A DNA stretch of 64,000 nt from NCBI GenBank assembly GCA_044361535.1, contig JBIKIQ010000013.1, forward strand, positions 29,483 through 93,482. Reading direction: 5' to 3'. Below the pieces are notes generated by a model, which worked only from the letters and a program-made list of their open reading frames with translations, ran no database searches and was not told the DNA's origin. Below are positions 34,905 to 44,714 of this stretch, one piece after another. How positions within the stretch are numbered: the first letter of the stretch is position 1; the number at the start of each line of letters is the position of its first letter. The translations under genes and the position numbers were made by a program. This DNA comes from UBA952 sp044361535. Its GTDB lineage: Bacteria; Bacteroidota; Bacteroidia; Flavobacteriales_D; Crocinitomicaceae.

Positions 34905-36563
34905 TTATTTTTTCAGAATCGTATTATATCTTGATGAATTTTGAAGGATTTCTATAGCATTTGCAATACTCTTATCCGATGTAAATCCGTTGATAATTCT
35001 TCCATTTTGGAAATAATAGCGAGATACAATTTCATTCTCCAAAATATTTTTAATTTCATCTTTAGATTTTTCAAAATTAGCTTCCTTTGAAGATGTTAAT
35101 TTAGAAAGAATAGCATCATATTCTGATTTAATTTTGTCAAACTCACCCTCCTTTTCGGTGATTTCTTTCCATTTTTTTAACTGTTCCTCTGAAGAACTTG
35201 AATATGAAAATTCTTGTTTCAGCATATATTTTTTAAATTCCAATAAATCTTGTTCCGAGAGTTTGAACTTATCAGCAGCATCAATTTCCGATTTATTCTG
35301 TCTGTATTCAGTTGCGTATTTAAAAATAATATGATTTTGAATTAAGGATTTGGTGAATTTACTCATCGTTTCAGTACCAGTTTTTTCATCCGGATCAATA
35401 CCTCTTCCGTCAATAACATCTCTGCCATTAACTGTTTTAAATGTTTTTAAAAGCGAGTCAGCAATTTCTGTAGGTTTATCACCATCCTTCTTATCATAAT
35501 ACTCCAAGCGTTGAACACAACGACCAGAAGGTGTATAATACTTGGCAATCGTTAGTTTTACTTTTGATCCGTATTTCAAATCATAGGTTCGTTGAACAAG
35601 ACCTTTCCCAAAACTAGTTGAACCTACAATCACGGCTCTGTCCAAATCTTGCAGTGAACCGGATACTATTTCAGAAGCTGAAGCGGATCCTTCATCTATT
35701 AAAACCACCAAAGGAATTTCAAGGTCCTTAGGATTATCTAGGGCTTTATAAACCTTATTCTCTTCTTGTATACGTCCTTTGGTTGTAACAACCGTTTGAT
35801 TTTTAGGCACAAACATATTTACAATTTTAACTGCTTCAATAAGCAAACCACCGCCATTTCCTCGCAAGTCCAAAATAAGCTGCTCCATTCCTTCGCTTTT
35901 CAATTTTTCAAAGGCCTTTAACACGTCAGCATGAGCCGTTTGGGTAAAAGAGTTTAATTTGATATAACCAACCTTGTTTTTAATAATACCAGAATATGGC
36001 ACATCCGGAATTTTAATTTCATCTCTGGTCAAATTAAGCGTTATCTTGCCTTGGTTTGGTCGCTCAACTTCCATGCTAATGCTCGTTCCTTTTGGTCCTT
36101 TCATAGCTGTTGAAACCTCATCTGTTGACTTTTTAACCATACTTTTTCCTTCGATTGACAGCACTTTATCGCCCGCCATCAATCCACTTTTTTGAGCTGG
36201 ATTTCCTTCATAAACCTCAGATACCACAACATTATCGCCCATTTTTATGATTTGCGCTCCCACACCTCCGTATTGACCAGTAGTAAGGAGTCTATAATCT
36301 TCAATGTTTGATTCGTGATAATATACTGTATATGGATCCAAATCTTTTAACATTGCATCAATAGCCGCCTTGGAAACCTTACCTGTCTCAGGATTATCGA
36401 CATAGTATAATTCAAGATGCTCAAAAATCTGATCCATAATCTCCAGATTTTTAAGAACCTCAAAACCTGTGGATTGTGAAAACCCTGTCCACTGAAAGCA
36501 GAGAATAAAGAGGAAGGTCAGAAAGGATTGATTACTTTTTTTCAAGAATTTGTTCAGATACAT
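34905..36563 (-). CDS. S41-family C-terminal processing peptidase
   Basis: The 552-residue protein has a signal peptide, a PDZ domain (about 90-185; GQYGGVGAQIIKMGDNVVVSEVYEGNPAQKSGLMAGDKVLSI) and an S41 catalytic domain. Catalytic Ser is in EGSASASEIVSG and the Lys in STSFGKGLVQRT, about 24 residues later. It is a periplasmic tail-specific protease. The start overlaps the 3' end of rnpA by 32 bp, so translation is probably coupled. Confidence 0.93.
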   Translation of the reverse strand: MYLNKFLKKSNQSFLTFLFILCFQWTGFSQSTGFEVLKNLEIMDQIFEHLELYYVDNPETGKVSKAAIDAMLKDLDPYTVYYHESNIEDYRLLTTGQYGGVGAQIIKMGDNVVVSEVYEGNPAQKSGLMAGDKVLSIEGKSMVKKSTDEVSTAMKGPKGTSISMEVERPNQGKITLNLTRDEIKIPDVPYSGIIKNKVGYIKLNSFTQTAHADVLKAFEKLKSEGMEQLILDLRGNGGGLLIEAVKIVNMFVPKNQTVVTTKGRIQEENKVYKALDNPKDLEIPLVVLIDEGSASASEIVSGSLQDLDRAVIVGSTSFGKGLVQRTYDLKYGSKVKLTIAKYYTPSGRCVQRLEYYDKKDGDKPTEIADSLLKTFKTVNGRDVIDGRGIDPDEKTGTETMSKFTKSLIQNHIIFKYATEYRQNKSEIDAADKFKLSEQDLLEFKKYMLKQEFSYSSSSEEQLKKWKEITEKEGEFDKIKSEYDAILSKLTSSKEANFEKSKDEIKNILENEIVSRYYFQNGRIINGFTSDKSIANAIEILQNSSRYNTILKK

Positions 36564-36948
36564 GACTAATTATTTTATTGAATAACTTACCTATTTTCAA
36601 TTCCATTTCAGAGTAATTTATTTTTTCAGGTGATGAATAAATTAAACAAATCGCCAATTGAAAATCATTTTGAAGTAAAAACGTTTCTAAATTTAATTTA
36701 TTCTTTCGAATTACCTCACGTATGAGTCTTTTTACATAGTTTCTGTCTACCGATTTTTTAAATCTCTTTTTCGGGACAGAGATCAGCACTTTAAACGGAA
36801 CATTTTGGGTAAAACTCGCTGATTGTATAATTGATTGAAATGGAAATTGTGAAATGCGATTACCACTGGCAAAAACCTGATCTATTTGTATTTTACTACA
36901 TAATTTATACTCTTTGCCCAAATTTTCTTTCACCTCACAAAGGTACAT
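36532..36948 (-). CDS. rnpA: ribonuclease P protein component
   Basis: The protein of about 138 residues has the RnpA fold and its signature VPKKRFKKSVDRNYVKRLIREVIRKNK, which includes the RNR-like RNA-binding motif. It assists RNase P RNA in 5' maturation of tRNAs. A TACCTTTG element lies at 36945-36938, inside the first codons of the ATG start at 36948. If this is the real promoter, translation would begin at the GTG at 36933 with hardly any leader. In many bacteria rnpA follows rpmH; here it heads an operon with the protease and ligase genes. Confidence 0.92.
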   Translation of the reverse strand: MYLCEVKENLGKEYKLCSKIQIDQVFASGNRISQFPFQSIIQSASFTQNVPFKVLISVPKKRFKKSVDRNYVKRLIREVIRKNKLNLETFLLQNDFQLAICLIYSSPEKINYSEMELKIGKLFNKIISHVSEQILEKK

Positions 36949-36972
36949 CAATTGAATGATTCAATATCTTTG
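36938..36972. promoter_or_regulatory. divergent -7 elements for rnpA and the FISUMP operon
   Basis: TACCTTTG on the minus strand (36945-36938) and TATCTTTG on the plus strand (36965-36972) both match TAnnTTTG. They lie 19 bp apart, facing rnpA and the lipoprotein gene at 36996. Confidence 0.6.
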
Positions 36973-36995
36973 TGTACTGACGAACCTTTAAAAAA

Positions 36996-37721
36996 ATGAA
37001 ATTTATATTTTTCATCGCTTTAATTTCATTATCACTTTCAACTTTATTAAGTTGTTCTGGTTCATCCAATGATGCAAAACCTGCTCAAAAAAGAATGGAC
37101 AAAATTGTAGCGGATACTATTAACGCTGCATTTCTTAGAGACTCCTCGCTTTTTTTAACGGTTGAAATTGGGAGTCAAATATGGATGAAGAATGATTTAC
37201 AATTAACTGAATTTTTGAATGGAGACCCTATTTCTGAAGCTCGGAGCAACGAGGAATGGGTAAAGTTTGCTAAAATGAAAAAACCTTGTTTTCGTAAATC
37301 TGGTCAGAGTATTTTGTACAATGGTTATGTATTAATGGACGAACGCGGACTTATTCCTGAAGATTTCAGAATACCAACGTCCTTGGATTGGGATATTTTA
37401 ATTAATGAATTAGGCGGGATTATTCCCATGTCAAAAAGCATCTCAAGTTATAATTGGAGTGAAAAAACTCAAGTTCAATCCATGAATTATGAAGGAAATA
37501 ATTCAAGTGGTTTTTCTGCAATACCAACTGGATATATATACACCAGCGGCAATATAGCCAAAGGAACTTGTTCATTTTGGTGGGTAAATTCTTCGCCACA
37601 ATCTCTTATTCCGACAAAATTGAGTATTTTTAACATTGGTTTTTGTGATTCTGAAATTTCAAGGGGAATGCAATTAGACCCTGCCTTTGGAGCGTGTTTA
37701 AGATGTTTAAAAAAGAAATAA
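36996..37721 (+). CDS. FISUMP-domain lipoprotein
   Basis: The 241-residue protein has a lipobox (STLLSCSG, Cys20) and a FISUMP domain: VEIGSQIWMKNDLQLTEFLNGDPI, FRIPTSLDWDILINELGG, SGFSAIPTGYI, FWWVNSS and ACLRCLKKK. The domain is more diverged than in the FISUMP protein at 12389. It is the first gene of a four-gene plus-strand operon and overlaps the next by one base (TAATG). Surface location is probable; the function is unknown. Confidence 0.85.
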   Translation: MKFIFFIALISLSLSTLLSCSGSSNDAKPAQKRMDKIVADTINAAFLRDSSLFLTVEIGSQIWMKNDLQLTEFLNGDPISEARSNEEWVKFAKMKKPCFRKSGQSILYNGYVLMDERGLIPEDFRIPTSLDWDILINELGGIIPMSKSISSYNWSEKTQVQSMNYEGNNSSGFSAIPTGYIYTSGNIAKGTCSFWWVNSSPQSLIPTKLSIFNIGFCDSEISRGMQLDPAFGACLRCLKKK

Positions 37722-38101
37722 TGAAAAATTTTAAGTCTATTGTCTTACTTCTATTTACTCTTGGTACCGCATTCGTTTTTTCTCAAAAAACAACTAAAGT
37801 CATTCATACGTTTACCGGTGAAGGAACCTTGGGGTCTTCAAAAATCACATTGAATTTAAATATGCATTCGAATGGAGTTTTAAAAGGCACATATTCCACA
37901 CAAAGTTCGTCATTTGCTTTACAAGGGAATCGACCACTAGGTGACAGCCAACAAACTACGGTATATATCACAGAAAACACGATTGAAAAGGGCTATCTAA
38001 TCATTCCATATGATATCGAAGAAATTGAAGTCCTCATTGGAAAATGGTATTCAGTAGATGGTCAGAAAACGCAGGATTTTCAAGTAAAACGAACTCACTA
38101 A
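37721..38101 (+). CDS. small secreted protein of unknown function
   Basis: From the ATG at 37721 the protein has 126 residues with a signal peptide (MKNFKSIVLLLFTLGTAFVFSQ). The remainder is a single beta-rich domain (HTFTGEGTLGSSKITLNLNMHSNGVLKGTYSTQ) with alternating strand pattern. I do not recognise a family. It shares its start with the stop of the FISUMP gene and is cotranscribed. The in-frame extension from 37694 lies within that gene and is rejected. Confidence 0.75.
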   Translation: MKNFKSIVLLLFTLGTAFVFSQKTTKVIHTFTGEGTLGSSKITLNLNMHSNGVLKGTYSTQSSSFALQGNRPLGDSQQTTVYITENTIEKGYLIIPYDIEEIEVLIGKWYSVDGQKTQDFQVKRTH

Positions 38102-38110
38102 TTTTTCTAA

Positions 38111-39508
38111 GTGCGGCAACTTGCTCTTCTTTTCTTAGTTGTTTTTCCATTCTTTTCTTCTTTTGGACAAAATTTCAAAAACTGTTTACTATTAGACAAT
38201 TGGCAATCAGATACCTTAATCACCAACTCTTCAAATGTTAGATACAGCGGTTGTTGGGGATTTATCCATGATGGATTTGAATATGCAGTCATCGGATCTA
38301 CAGAAGGACATCATTTTTTCAAATTAACCGACGAAAATACTTTTCAATTTATTGATTTCGTGCCAGGAAGGTATGTTTCCCCACAAGCAATTACGAGAGA
38401 ATATAAGAATTATCAAAACTATTTATATGCCTCAGCGGATGAAGGAGATGGTAGCTTACAAATTATCGATTTATCATTTTTACCGGATTCAGTTTCTATT
38501 GTTCAAGATATTCAAAATACTGAAATTGGGAAAATTCATAATTTGTTTATTGATTCCACAAATGCAATGTTATACGCTTGTTCTGTTACTCCATTTTTAA
38601 ATGGACAAGAATTGAATTTAGTTCCATTAAAGGTTTTTTCATTACAAGACCCGCTTAATCCTTCTTTAGTTTGGCAAGGACCGGATGACCTTTTTGAGGT
38701 TCACGATGTATTTGTGCGCAATAATTTAGCGATTTTAAATTGTGGCTTTGAAGGAATTAGAGTATATGATTTCTCCATTCCCAACCAACCCATTTACAAA
38801 AGTAATTTATCCTTTTACCAAGATCAAGGCTACAATCACCAAGGTTGGCTTTGTCCAGATAATAAAACGTATATTTTTGCGGATGAAACTGCTGGGACCA
38901 AGGTAAAAAAAGCACGGTTAAATGCTGATTTTAGCATCACAATAAATAGTTTATTTGGCACCGAAAACGAACCTTACAACAAAACAGCACATAATATTCA
39001 TTGCACGAAGGACTTTGCGTTTATTGCATATTACAACGATGGTTTACGAATATTTGACATTCGAACAAATCCTCCCGTTGAAATAGCTTATTATGACACT
39101 CATGAAGACGAATCCGGAAATACATTTTCCATGTGGGGTGCATGGGGAATTCATGCCATGTTGCCCAGTGGCCGTATTTTAGTATCGGATAGAAATACTG
39201 GATTTTATTTGTTTAGTTTTGATAAAGACATGTTTTCAAAAATACCATCTGTCCAAGATTTCGTTATTTTTCCCAACCCAAGTTCCGAAAATACGATCTG
39301 CACCTTATCAATTCCAATTACTGCAAAAGACCCTCAAATTACAATTTTTGATATGTTTGGCAAGATTATTAGGAAAGAAGATATAATAAATACAAGTATT
39401 GTAACTTTACCTTATACTTTCAGTTCAGGTATGTATTACATTCAACTTGAATACACCAATTATTTAAACGAAAGAGAAACTCAAAATAAAAAATTAATAA
39501 TCGAATAA
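38111..39508 (+). CDS. choice-of-anchor B/LVIVD-type propeller with type IX sorting domain
   Basis: The 465-residue protein starts at a GTG (MRQLALLFLVVFPFFSSFGQ), giving a complete signal peptide. The body has LVIVD-like repeats (YLYASADEGDGSLQIIDLS, NNLAILNCGFEGIRVYDFS, FAFIAYYNDGLRIFDIRTNPPVEIAYYDTH) of the choice-of-anchor B family. It ends with a sorting domain (IFPNPSSENTICTLSI ... NKKLIIE). It is a secreted or surface-anchored propeller. It follows the preceding gene by 9 bp. Confidence 0.88.
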   Translation: MRQLALLFLVVFPFFSSFGQNFKNCLLLDNWQSDTLITNSSNVRYSGCWGFIHDGFEYAVIGSTEGHHFFKLTDENTFQFIDFVPGRYVSPQAITREYKNYQNYLYASADEGDGSLQIIDLSFLPDSVSIVQDIQNTEIGKIHNLFIDSTNAMLYACSVTPFLNGQELNLVPLKVFSLQDPLNPSLVWQGPDDLFEVHDVFVRNNLAILNCGFEGIRVYDFSIPNQPIYKSNLSFYQDQGYNHQGWLCPDNKTYIFADETAGTKVKKARLNADFSITINSLFGTENEPYNKTAHNIHCTKDFAFIAYYNDGLRIFDIRTNPPVEIAYYDTHEDESGNTFSMWGAWGIHAMLPSGRILVSDRNTGFYLFSFDKDMFSKIPSVQDFVIFPNPSSENTICTLSIPITAKDPQITIFDMFGKIIRKEDIINTSIVTLPYTFSSGMYYIQLEYTNYLNERETQNKKLIIE

Positions 39509-39509
39509 C

Positions 39510-40616
39510 ATGAAAAATAATCTGTTGATTTTAACCCTTCTTTTACTTACATTTTCTGCTTATGGTCAAAAGAAATGCTACGAAGATAGTATTGACGCTG
39601 AAGGATATATTGTTTCAGATTGCGGAAGGAAAAAGGGCATTGTAAATTTTGATGAGAAACTTATGATTGAACCTGGAACCAATATCATACTTTGGGATCA
39701 TAACAAACAACCTTTCAATGGGGAATGTGAATCCTGTTTTTCACACAATGAGAAAACACGCTTTAGATTTAAAGTTGAAAATGGAAATATAAACGGAAAC
39801 TATATTTCAAATTATGAGTCAGGCTGCATTCAGGAAAGAGGTGTTAAGGTAATGGGTAAATTTGATGGGTTAATCGAAATGTTTTATGACTCAACGAATG
39901 CCGTTAAGGAAATTGCCAATTACGTTCTTGGTAAAGAAGATGGACCTCAATTATATTTGCAACCAAACGGTGATACCATTTCTTTCAACAACTACAAAGT
40001 TATTTCGAAAAAAGATCAAATTGAATCCATTTTAGACGGCGTACAAAAAGTGTATTTTTCAAATGGAAAACTAGAATCAGAAGTAAATTATAAAGTAGGA
40101 CAACTTGATGGGGCCTATAAAAAATTCACGAAGGAAGGTATCCTAATTAATGATCGAAACTTCAAAAACGGCAAAGAGAATGGGAAATGTATTTCTTATT
40201 ACGACGATGGAAAAAAAATGTATGAAGAAAATTGGAAAGAAGGCGTGAAAAATGGTGCGTTTATTTTCTATTTACCGAATGATTCGATAAAATTTGAAGA
40301 AAACTATGTAAAAGGAATTCCCCAAGGATGGTTCAGAGAAAATCATGAGAACTACCAGAAAAAATCCGAAGTTTTATACGAAAAAGGGAAGATTGTTTCG
40401 GAAAAATATTGGAATGAATACGGTCAAAACATTACGGAAGAGAAAAAGAAAGAACTAGAGGAATCTGGTAAAAAGCAAGGACAAAAAACCGACAAAAAAT
40501 CATCTGAAAAGGAGGTTAAAACTGAATCTGAAAAGACGAAAAAATCAACTAAAGAAAAGCCTTCTAACAAAGAAAAAACCAAGGAAACTGAAAAGAAAGA
40601 AGAGACAGAATTATAA
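39510..40616 (+). CDS. secreted MORN-like repeat protein (YwqK type) with Lys/Glu-rich tail
   Basis: The 368-residue protein has a signal peptide (MKNNLLILTLLLLTFSAYGQ) and MORN-like repeats (KVYFSNGKLESEVNYKVGQLDGAYKKF, YYDDGKKMYEENWKEGVKNGAF) of the YwqK family. It ends in a strongly charged low-complexity tail (about residues 310-368, mostly Lys, Glu, Thr and Ser). The family is abundant in Bacteroidota and its function is unclear. It begins one base after the upstream stop and ends the operon. Confidence 0.82.
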   Translation: MKNNLLILTLLLLTFSAYGQKKCYEDSIDAEGYIVSDCGRKKGIVNFDEKLMIEPGTNIILWDHNKQPFNGECESCFSHNEKTRFRFKVENGNINGNYISNYESGCIQERGVKVMGKFDGLIEMFYDSTNAVKEIANYVLGKEDGPQLYLQPNGDTISFNNYKVISKKDQIESILDGVQKVYFSNGKLESEVNYKVGQLDGAYKKFTKEGILINDRNFKNGKENGKCISYYDDGKKMYEENWKEGVKNGAFIFYLPNDSIKFEENYVKGIPQGWFRENHENYQKKSEVLYEKGKIVSEKYWNEYGQNITEEKKKELEESGKKQGQKTDKKSSEKEVKTESEKTKKSTKEKPSNKEKTKETEKKEETEL

Positions 40617-40628
40617 TGTTTCTCGCAC

Positions 40629-41660
40629 TCAAAAATGAGACCATCCTTGAGCTTTTAACTCAACAGCACTACCCTGCTTGTCTATATAATACATACCTTC
40701 ATTTACGTCGGTTACATGACCAATAATCGTCATATGTGGATTGCCTTTGATTTTCTCATAATCCTTTTGATCAATTGTGAAGAGCAATTCATAATCCTCT
40801 CCACCATTTAATGCACATGTACTCGGGTCTAGTTCAAATTCAAGTGCAGTCATAGACGTTTGAGCATCAATTGGTATTTTTTCATCATAAATATGGCAAC
40901 CTACAGAACTATTTTTACAAATATGCAAAAGTTCAGATGCTAATCCATCAGAAATATCGATCATCGACGTAGGACAAACTTCTAATTCTTTAAGATATGT
41001 TATAACATCCACGCGTGCTTCAGGTCTCATTTGACGTTGTAAAATATAGTCATGACCATCAAGATCAGGTTGAATTTGAGGATTCTCTTTAAAAACTTTC
41101 TTTTCTCGTTCAAGAATTTGAAGCCCCATATATGCCCCTCCCAAATCGCCTGTAACTACAATTAAATCATGTTCTTTAGCACCAGATCGAAAAACAACAT
41201 CCTCTTTTTTTGCTCTTCCAAGAACACTAATACTTATCACTAAACCTGAAAGAGAGGAAGTTGTGTCTCCTCCGACTAAATCAACGTTGTAGTTTGAGCA
41301 TGCTGACTTTATTCCATCATACAATTCTTCAACGGCCTCAACAGGAAATCGATTAGACAAAGCAATTGAAACAGTTATTTGCTCTGCAACCCCATTCATT
41401 GCACAAATGTCCGAAACATTAACAGCTACAGCCTTGTAGCCCAAATACTTGAGTGGAAGATATGTCAAATCAAAGTGCACGCCTTCAATCAACATATCAG
41501 TAGAAATTAAAGAAACATTTCCATTTCCAATATCTATCACTGCAGCATCATCACCGATTCCTTTTAAACTAGTAGCATTTACCAGTGAAATTGAGGATGT
41601 TAAGTGATCAATTAATCCAAATTCACCAAGTTTATCAATTTCAGTTCGTTTTGTTTCCAT
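40629..41660 (-). CDS. thiL: thiamine-phosphate kinase
   Basis: The 343-residue protein has the ThiL signatures GDDAAVIDIGNGNVSLISTDMLIEGVHFDL, VNVSDICAMNG, DLVGGDTTSS and DISDGLASELLHI. It phosphorylates thiamine monophosphate to the diphosphate cofactor using ATP. The length is normal. It is convergent with the gene ending at 40616. Confidence 0.95.
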   Translation of the reverse strand: METKRTEIDKLGEFGLIDHLTSSISLVNATSLKGIGDDAAVIDIGNGNVSLISTDMLIEGVHFDLTYLPLKYLGYKAVAVNVSDICAMNGVAEQITVSIALSNRFPVEAVEELYDGIKSACSNYNVDLVGGDTTSSLSGLVISISVLGRAKKEDVVFRSGAKEHDLIVVTGDLGGAYMGLQILEREKKVFKENPQIQPDLDGHDYILQRQMRPEARVDVITYLKELEVCPTSMIDISDGLASELLHICKNSSVGCHIYDEKIPIDAQTSMTALEFELDPSTCALNGGEDYELLFTIDQKDYEKIKGNPHMTIIGHVTDVNEGMYYIDKQGSAVELKAQGWSHF

Positions 41661-41744
41661 TTTTTTAAATTCTTTAAGGCCAATGCTAACGCTGCAATCA
41701 TCAGAAGAAGATCAAATGAATCTCCTAATTACTTTAATTAATAA

Positions 41745-44447
41745 TTATTTCTTTATGAAACTGATGACACTTCTTTTGTCGTTAGTTTGTACATTCAAGT
41801 AATACATTCCCGGTAGAAATCCTTCAAGGTTGATTACCACATTTCCATTATCAAGATTCAATGCATGTTCAACATGGATTAATCGTCCATTGATATCCGT
41901 AATTTCCAAACTATAGGACTTCAATGCGGTTGGTAATGACAAATTAAGTATTCCATCTGTTGGATTTGGATAAAGGGTAAACGATTGTGTATTTAAATCC
42001 TCTATGCCAGAAAAAATACAATCATCAACAATTATCAATGCATTCGATGTGTCACTTGGACATTCGCCATTAGTTATGATATAATCATAATTATACTGAC
42101 CTGGGAAATTACTCGAGACAATAGACGAACTTTGTATTTGTTGGTTCGATGGATCGTACCAAACACCTCCTGTTTGGAAGGTTCCACCAAGGGCATTAAA
42201 CAAATCAAAAGGCTGATTTTTACATAAAACAACAGAACTGTCTAATCCTGCATTTGAAACCTCATACAAACTAATAAATGCTGTTGCAGATGTAGATTGA
42301 CAAGCATTATTTACCAAATAGTTTGCTTCATATATTCCCGTAGTTAAACCATTCAGTTGAAGCATCGACCCATTTAAGTTATTCGGCTGAGAAATAAAAC
42401 TCCATGAACCTATCGATTGTCCTGTATTCAAAACTGATTCAAGATCAAGTGAATCAGCAGATTGACAAATTCCAATACTATCATTTTGTATGGTTGCTTG
42501 AACACATTCTTGAACACAAATTTGATCCAAATAGAGAACCCAGCCATCTAGGCCTCCTTGTGGGATATGAAATGCGATGTACACATTACCTGAAAATAGA
42601 CCCATATTTACAGATGTATCTTGGTACAAAGTATTTGAAATCGAATCTAAACTCAAAAGGGTTTGTGTAAAATCTGCAGGATTATTTCCTGTGGTTGAAA
42701 TTTTGACCTTCAAATCATTTGGTTCTACTAAGCTTTCAACTTTGTAATTAAAAGTCAAGATTTCGGTTCCAGTTAGATTTAATTGTGGCGAAATAAGCCA
42801 ATCATCGTTATTTCCATTGTTAAAATCCGTATTAATAGACACACAATTATTTCCGTTTAATTGATCAAATTGTGTATTCATATCCCAAGCTGAAAAATCA
42901 TTGTTAAGATTTAAAACAGTCCAACATTGCTCAGTGGCTGAATTATCGTCAAATCCCTCACACCATCCCAAACCTGTAACAACAGAACATGCTGTGGTAA
43001 ATTCACTTGTTGCCGACCATGAGCTCGTGTTCGGGCCGCAAACAGCCTGATAGTAAAAGTCATACGTGGTAGTTCCGACAAGTCCTGTTAGCGTAAAAGA
43101 AGCTTGGTTATTGGTTGTTGTTACTGATTGATTCAATAATAGCGTTCCTGTTCCAGGCGTGAACCCAGTTGGTCCATATTCTATATTGAAAATAGTTGCA
43201 CTTGAACACCCAAGTCCCCAAGTAAGGGAAGCAATAGTTTCCGTTGCTGTGTAACTAGATAGTAAACCCGCTGAAGGACAAGCCGGAGGAGTGGCAATGG
43301 TGATCTCATAATCTTCCGTTTCACCAAATCCGTAATTTAAACAAGGGTCAATTTGATCTCCATTCACATTGAATGCTCCTCTAATTCGTAGGCGGTGAGC
43401 CCCTGCAGGTGGAGTACAAGCAAGACTAATAATGAAGCTTGAAGAATCATTTATCTGGCCTGTTGTTAAACCGTTTCCTATCGTTCCAATCGTATAACCA
43501 ATTCTTTCAGATAAATCAAATAAACCGTCATCATTATAATCAATCCATGCCGCATAGCCTTGATTTCCCCATTCACCTGTGGAGATATTTAAATTATAGG
43601 AATTAGAAGGAATAAGAGTTGCCGTATAATTAGGTTGTCCAGTGAAAAAAGTATATGATGGTGTTCCGGCTACAAAACCCGTGTTATTTGCCAAAGTCGT
43701 ACCTTCAATTTCTACATTGGATATCAGATCACCTGAATCCGTTCCATTAAAATAGGATGGAACACAATAACACTGATTGAAAGGAGCAATTGTAAGGTAG
43801 ACAGGAGTTGAGTTGGTTGAACTTCCCGAGCAATCCTCAGAGCAATAAAAATAAGTAGGAGTTGAAATTGAGGTTGAATAACTTCCGGCATTTGCACCAA
43901 CAATTGGAGAATAATTTACTCCATCCGTTGAAGAGAACCACTGATACGTAATTCCCGAACCAAGCATTGGATTTTGCAACGTTAAATTTATTGGTGCATT
44001 GGGACATACTGAACTACCCGCAGAACAAAGCGTGTTTCCAGGTGCAGGAATACCTGAACAAGGGAATGCAGGGCTGATGTAAGTAATTGTAGTTGTTTCA
44101 CAAATGGTCGCCGTACCACAAGATGCATCAGTGCTCCAGTGAGCGTAATAAGTTCCCGCAACAGTTGAGGTCCAATTTAACGGGCTAGGACCAGATGCTA
44201 TTACAAGACCATTTGGAGTTCCTTGACGAATCGTAATGAATCCGCCATTCAGGATCTCACATTGATAGATTGTAGCAGCCAAGACATTATCTATGGTGGA
44301 ATACTCCGTTTGAAAAGAACACGTTGAAATAGTTGTAGTTCCAGTTGTCGGGGCAGTCACTATCCCATATTCATTAAAATTTTCACACTGTGAGTTGGCA
44401 GAAAAAGTAGTAATGATCAATAAAAATAACGCGATAAAATGTTTCAT
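41745..44447 (-). CDS. large type IX-secreted protein with GEVED, fibronectin III and MAM-like domains
   Basis: From the ATG at 44447 the protein has 900 residues with a signal peptide (MKHFIALFLLIITTFSANSQ). It contains an Ig-like region, a GEVED domain (ISTGEWGNQGYAAWIDYNDDGLFDLSERIGY ... GETEDYEITIA), a fibronectin type III domain (SASLTWG-like, about 405-490) and a choice-of-anchor J/MAM-like lectin domain (WCEGFDDNSATEQCWTVLN). The C-terminus is a type A sorting domain (LYPNPTDGILNLSL ... VISFIKK). It is probably an adhesin or a surface enzyme scaffold. Confidence 0.88.
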   Translation of the reverse strand: MKHFIALFLLIITTFSANSQCENFNEYGIVTAPTTGTTTISTCSFQTEYSTIDNVLAATIYQCEILNGGFITIRQGTPNGLVIASGPSPLNWTSTVAGTYYAHWSTDASCGTATICETTTITYISPAFPCSGIPAPGNTLCSAGSSVCPNAPINLTLQNPMLGSGITYQWFSSTDGVNYSPIVGANAGSYSTSISTPTYFYCSEDCSGSSTNSTPVYLTIAPFNQCYCVPSYFNGTDSGDLISNVEIEGTTLANNTGFVAGTPSYTFFTGQPNYTATLIPSNSYNLNISTGEWGNQGYAAWIDYNDDGLFDLSERIGYTIGTIGNGLTTGQINDSSSFIISLACTPPAGAHRLRIRGAFNVNGDQIDPCLNYGFGETEDYEITIATPPACPSAGLLSSYTATETIASLTWGLGCSSATIFNIEYGPTGFTPGTGTLLLNQSVTTTNNQASFTLTGLVGTTTYDFYYQAVCGPNTSSWSATSEFTTACSVVTGLGWCEGFDDNSATEQCWTVLNLNNDFSAWDMNTQFDQLNGNNCVSINTDFNNGNNDDWLISPQLNLTGTEILTFNYKVESLVEPNDLKVKISTTGNNPADFTQTLLSLDSISNTLYQDTSVNMGLFSGNVYIAFHIPQGGLDGWVLYLDQICVQECVQATIQNDSIGICQSADSLDLESVLNTGQSIGSWSFISQPNNLNGSMLQLNGLTTGIYEANYLVNNACQSTSATAFISLYEVSNAGLDSSVVLCKNQPFDLFNALGGTFQTGGVWYDPSNQQIQSSSIVSSNFPGQYNYDYIITNGECPSDTSNALIIVDDCIFSGIEDLNTQSFTLYPNPTDGILNLSLPTALKSYSLEITDINGRLIHVEHALNLDNGNVVINLEGFLPGMYYLNVQTNDKRSVISFIKK

Positions 44448-44672
44448 AAAAGAAAAATTAATAAGTAAAATTTTAAAGAGATAAATCAACAAATTTTGTT
44501 GTATAAATAAAAGACGATTCGCTGAATTATTTCTTAAATCTAAACAAAGATAGATATTTTAAGGCTCTGAAATGTCGAAAATCTAAATGTTTTACATAGC
44601 GAAGCATTAATTACTTTTAATGAATTTATTTTTAACAGAACTTTTAAATTCAATTGTTGTTCAATTTCTAAT

Positions 44673-44680
44673 TAAATTTG
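44673..44680 (+). promoter_or_regulatory. -7 element of sodA
   Basis: TAAATTTG matches TAnnTTTG, 34 bp before the sodA start codon, in a 267-bp AT-rich gap with no other feature seen. Confidence 0.55.
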
Positions 44681-44714
44681 TCTAATTAAATATTCACTTA
44701 TTAAAATAATAATT

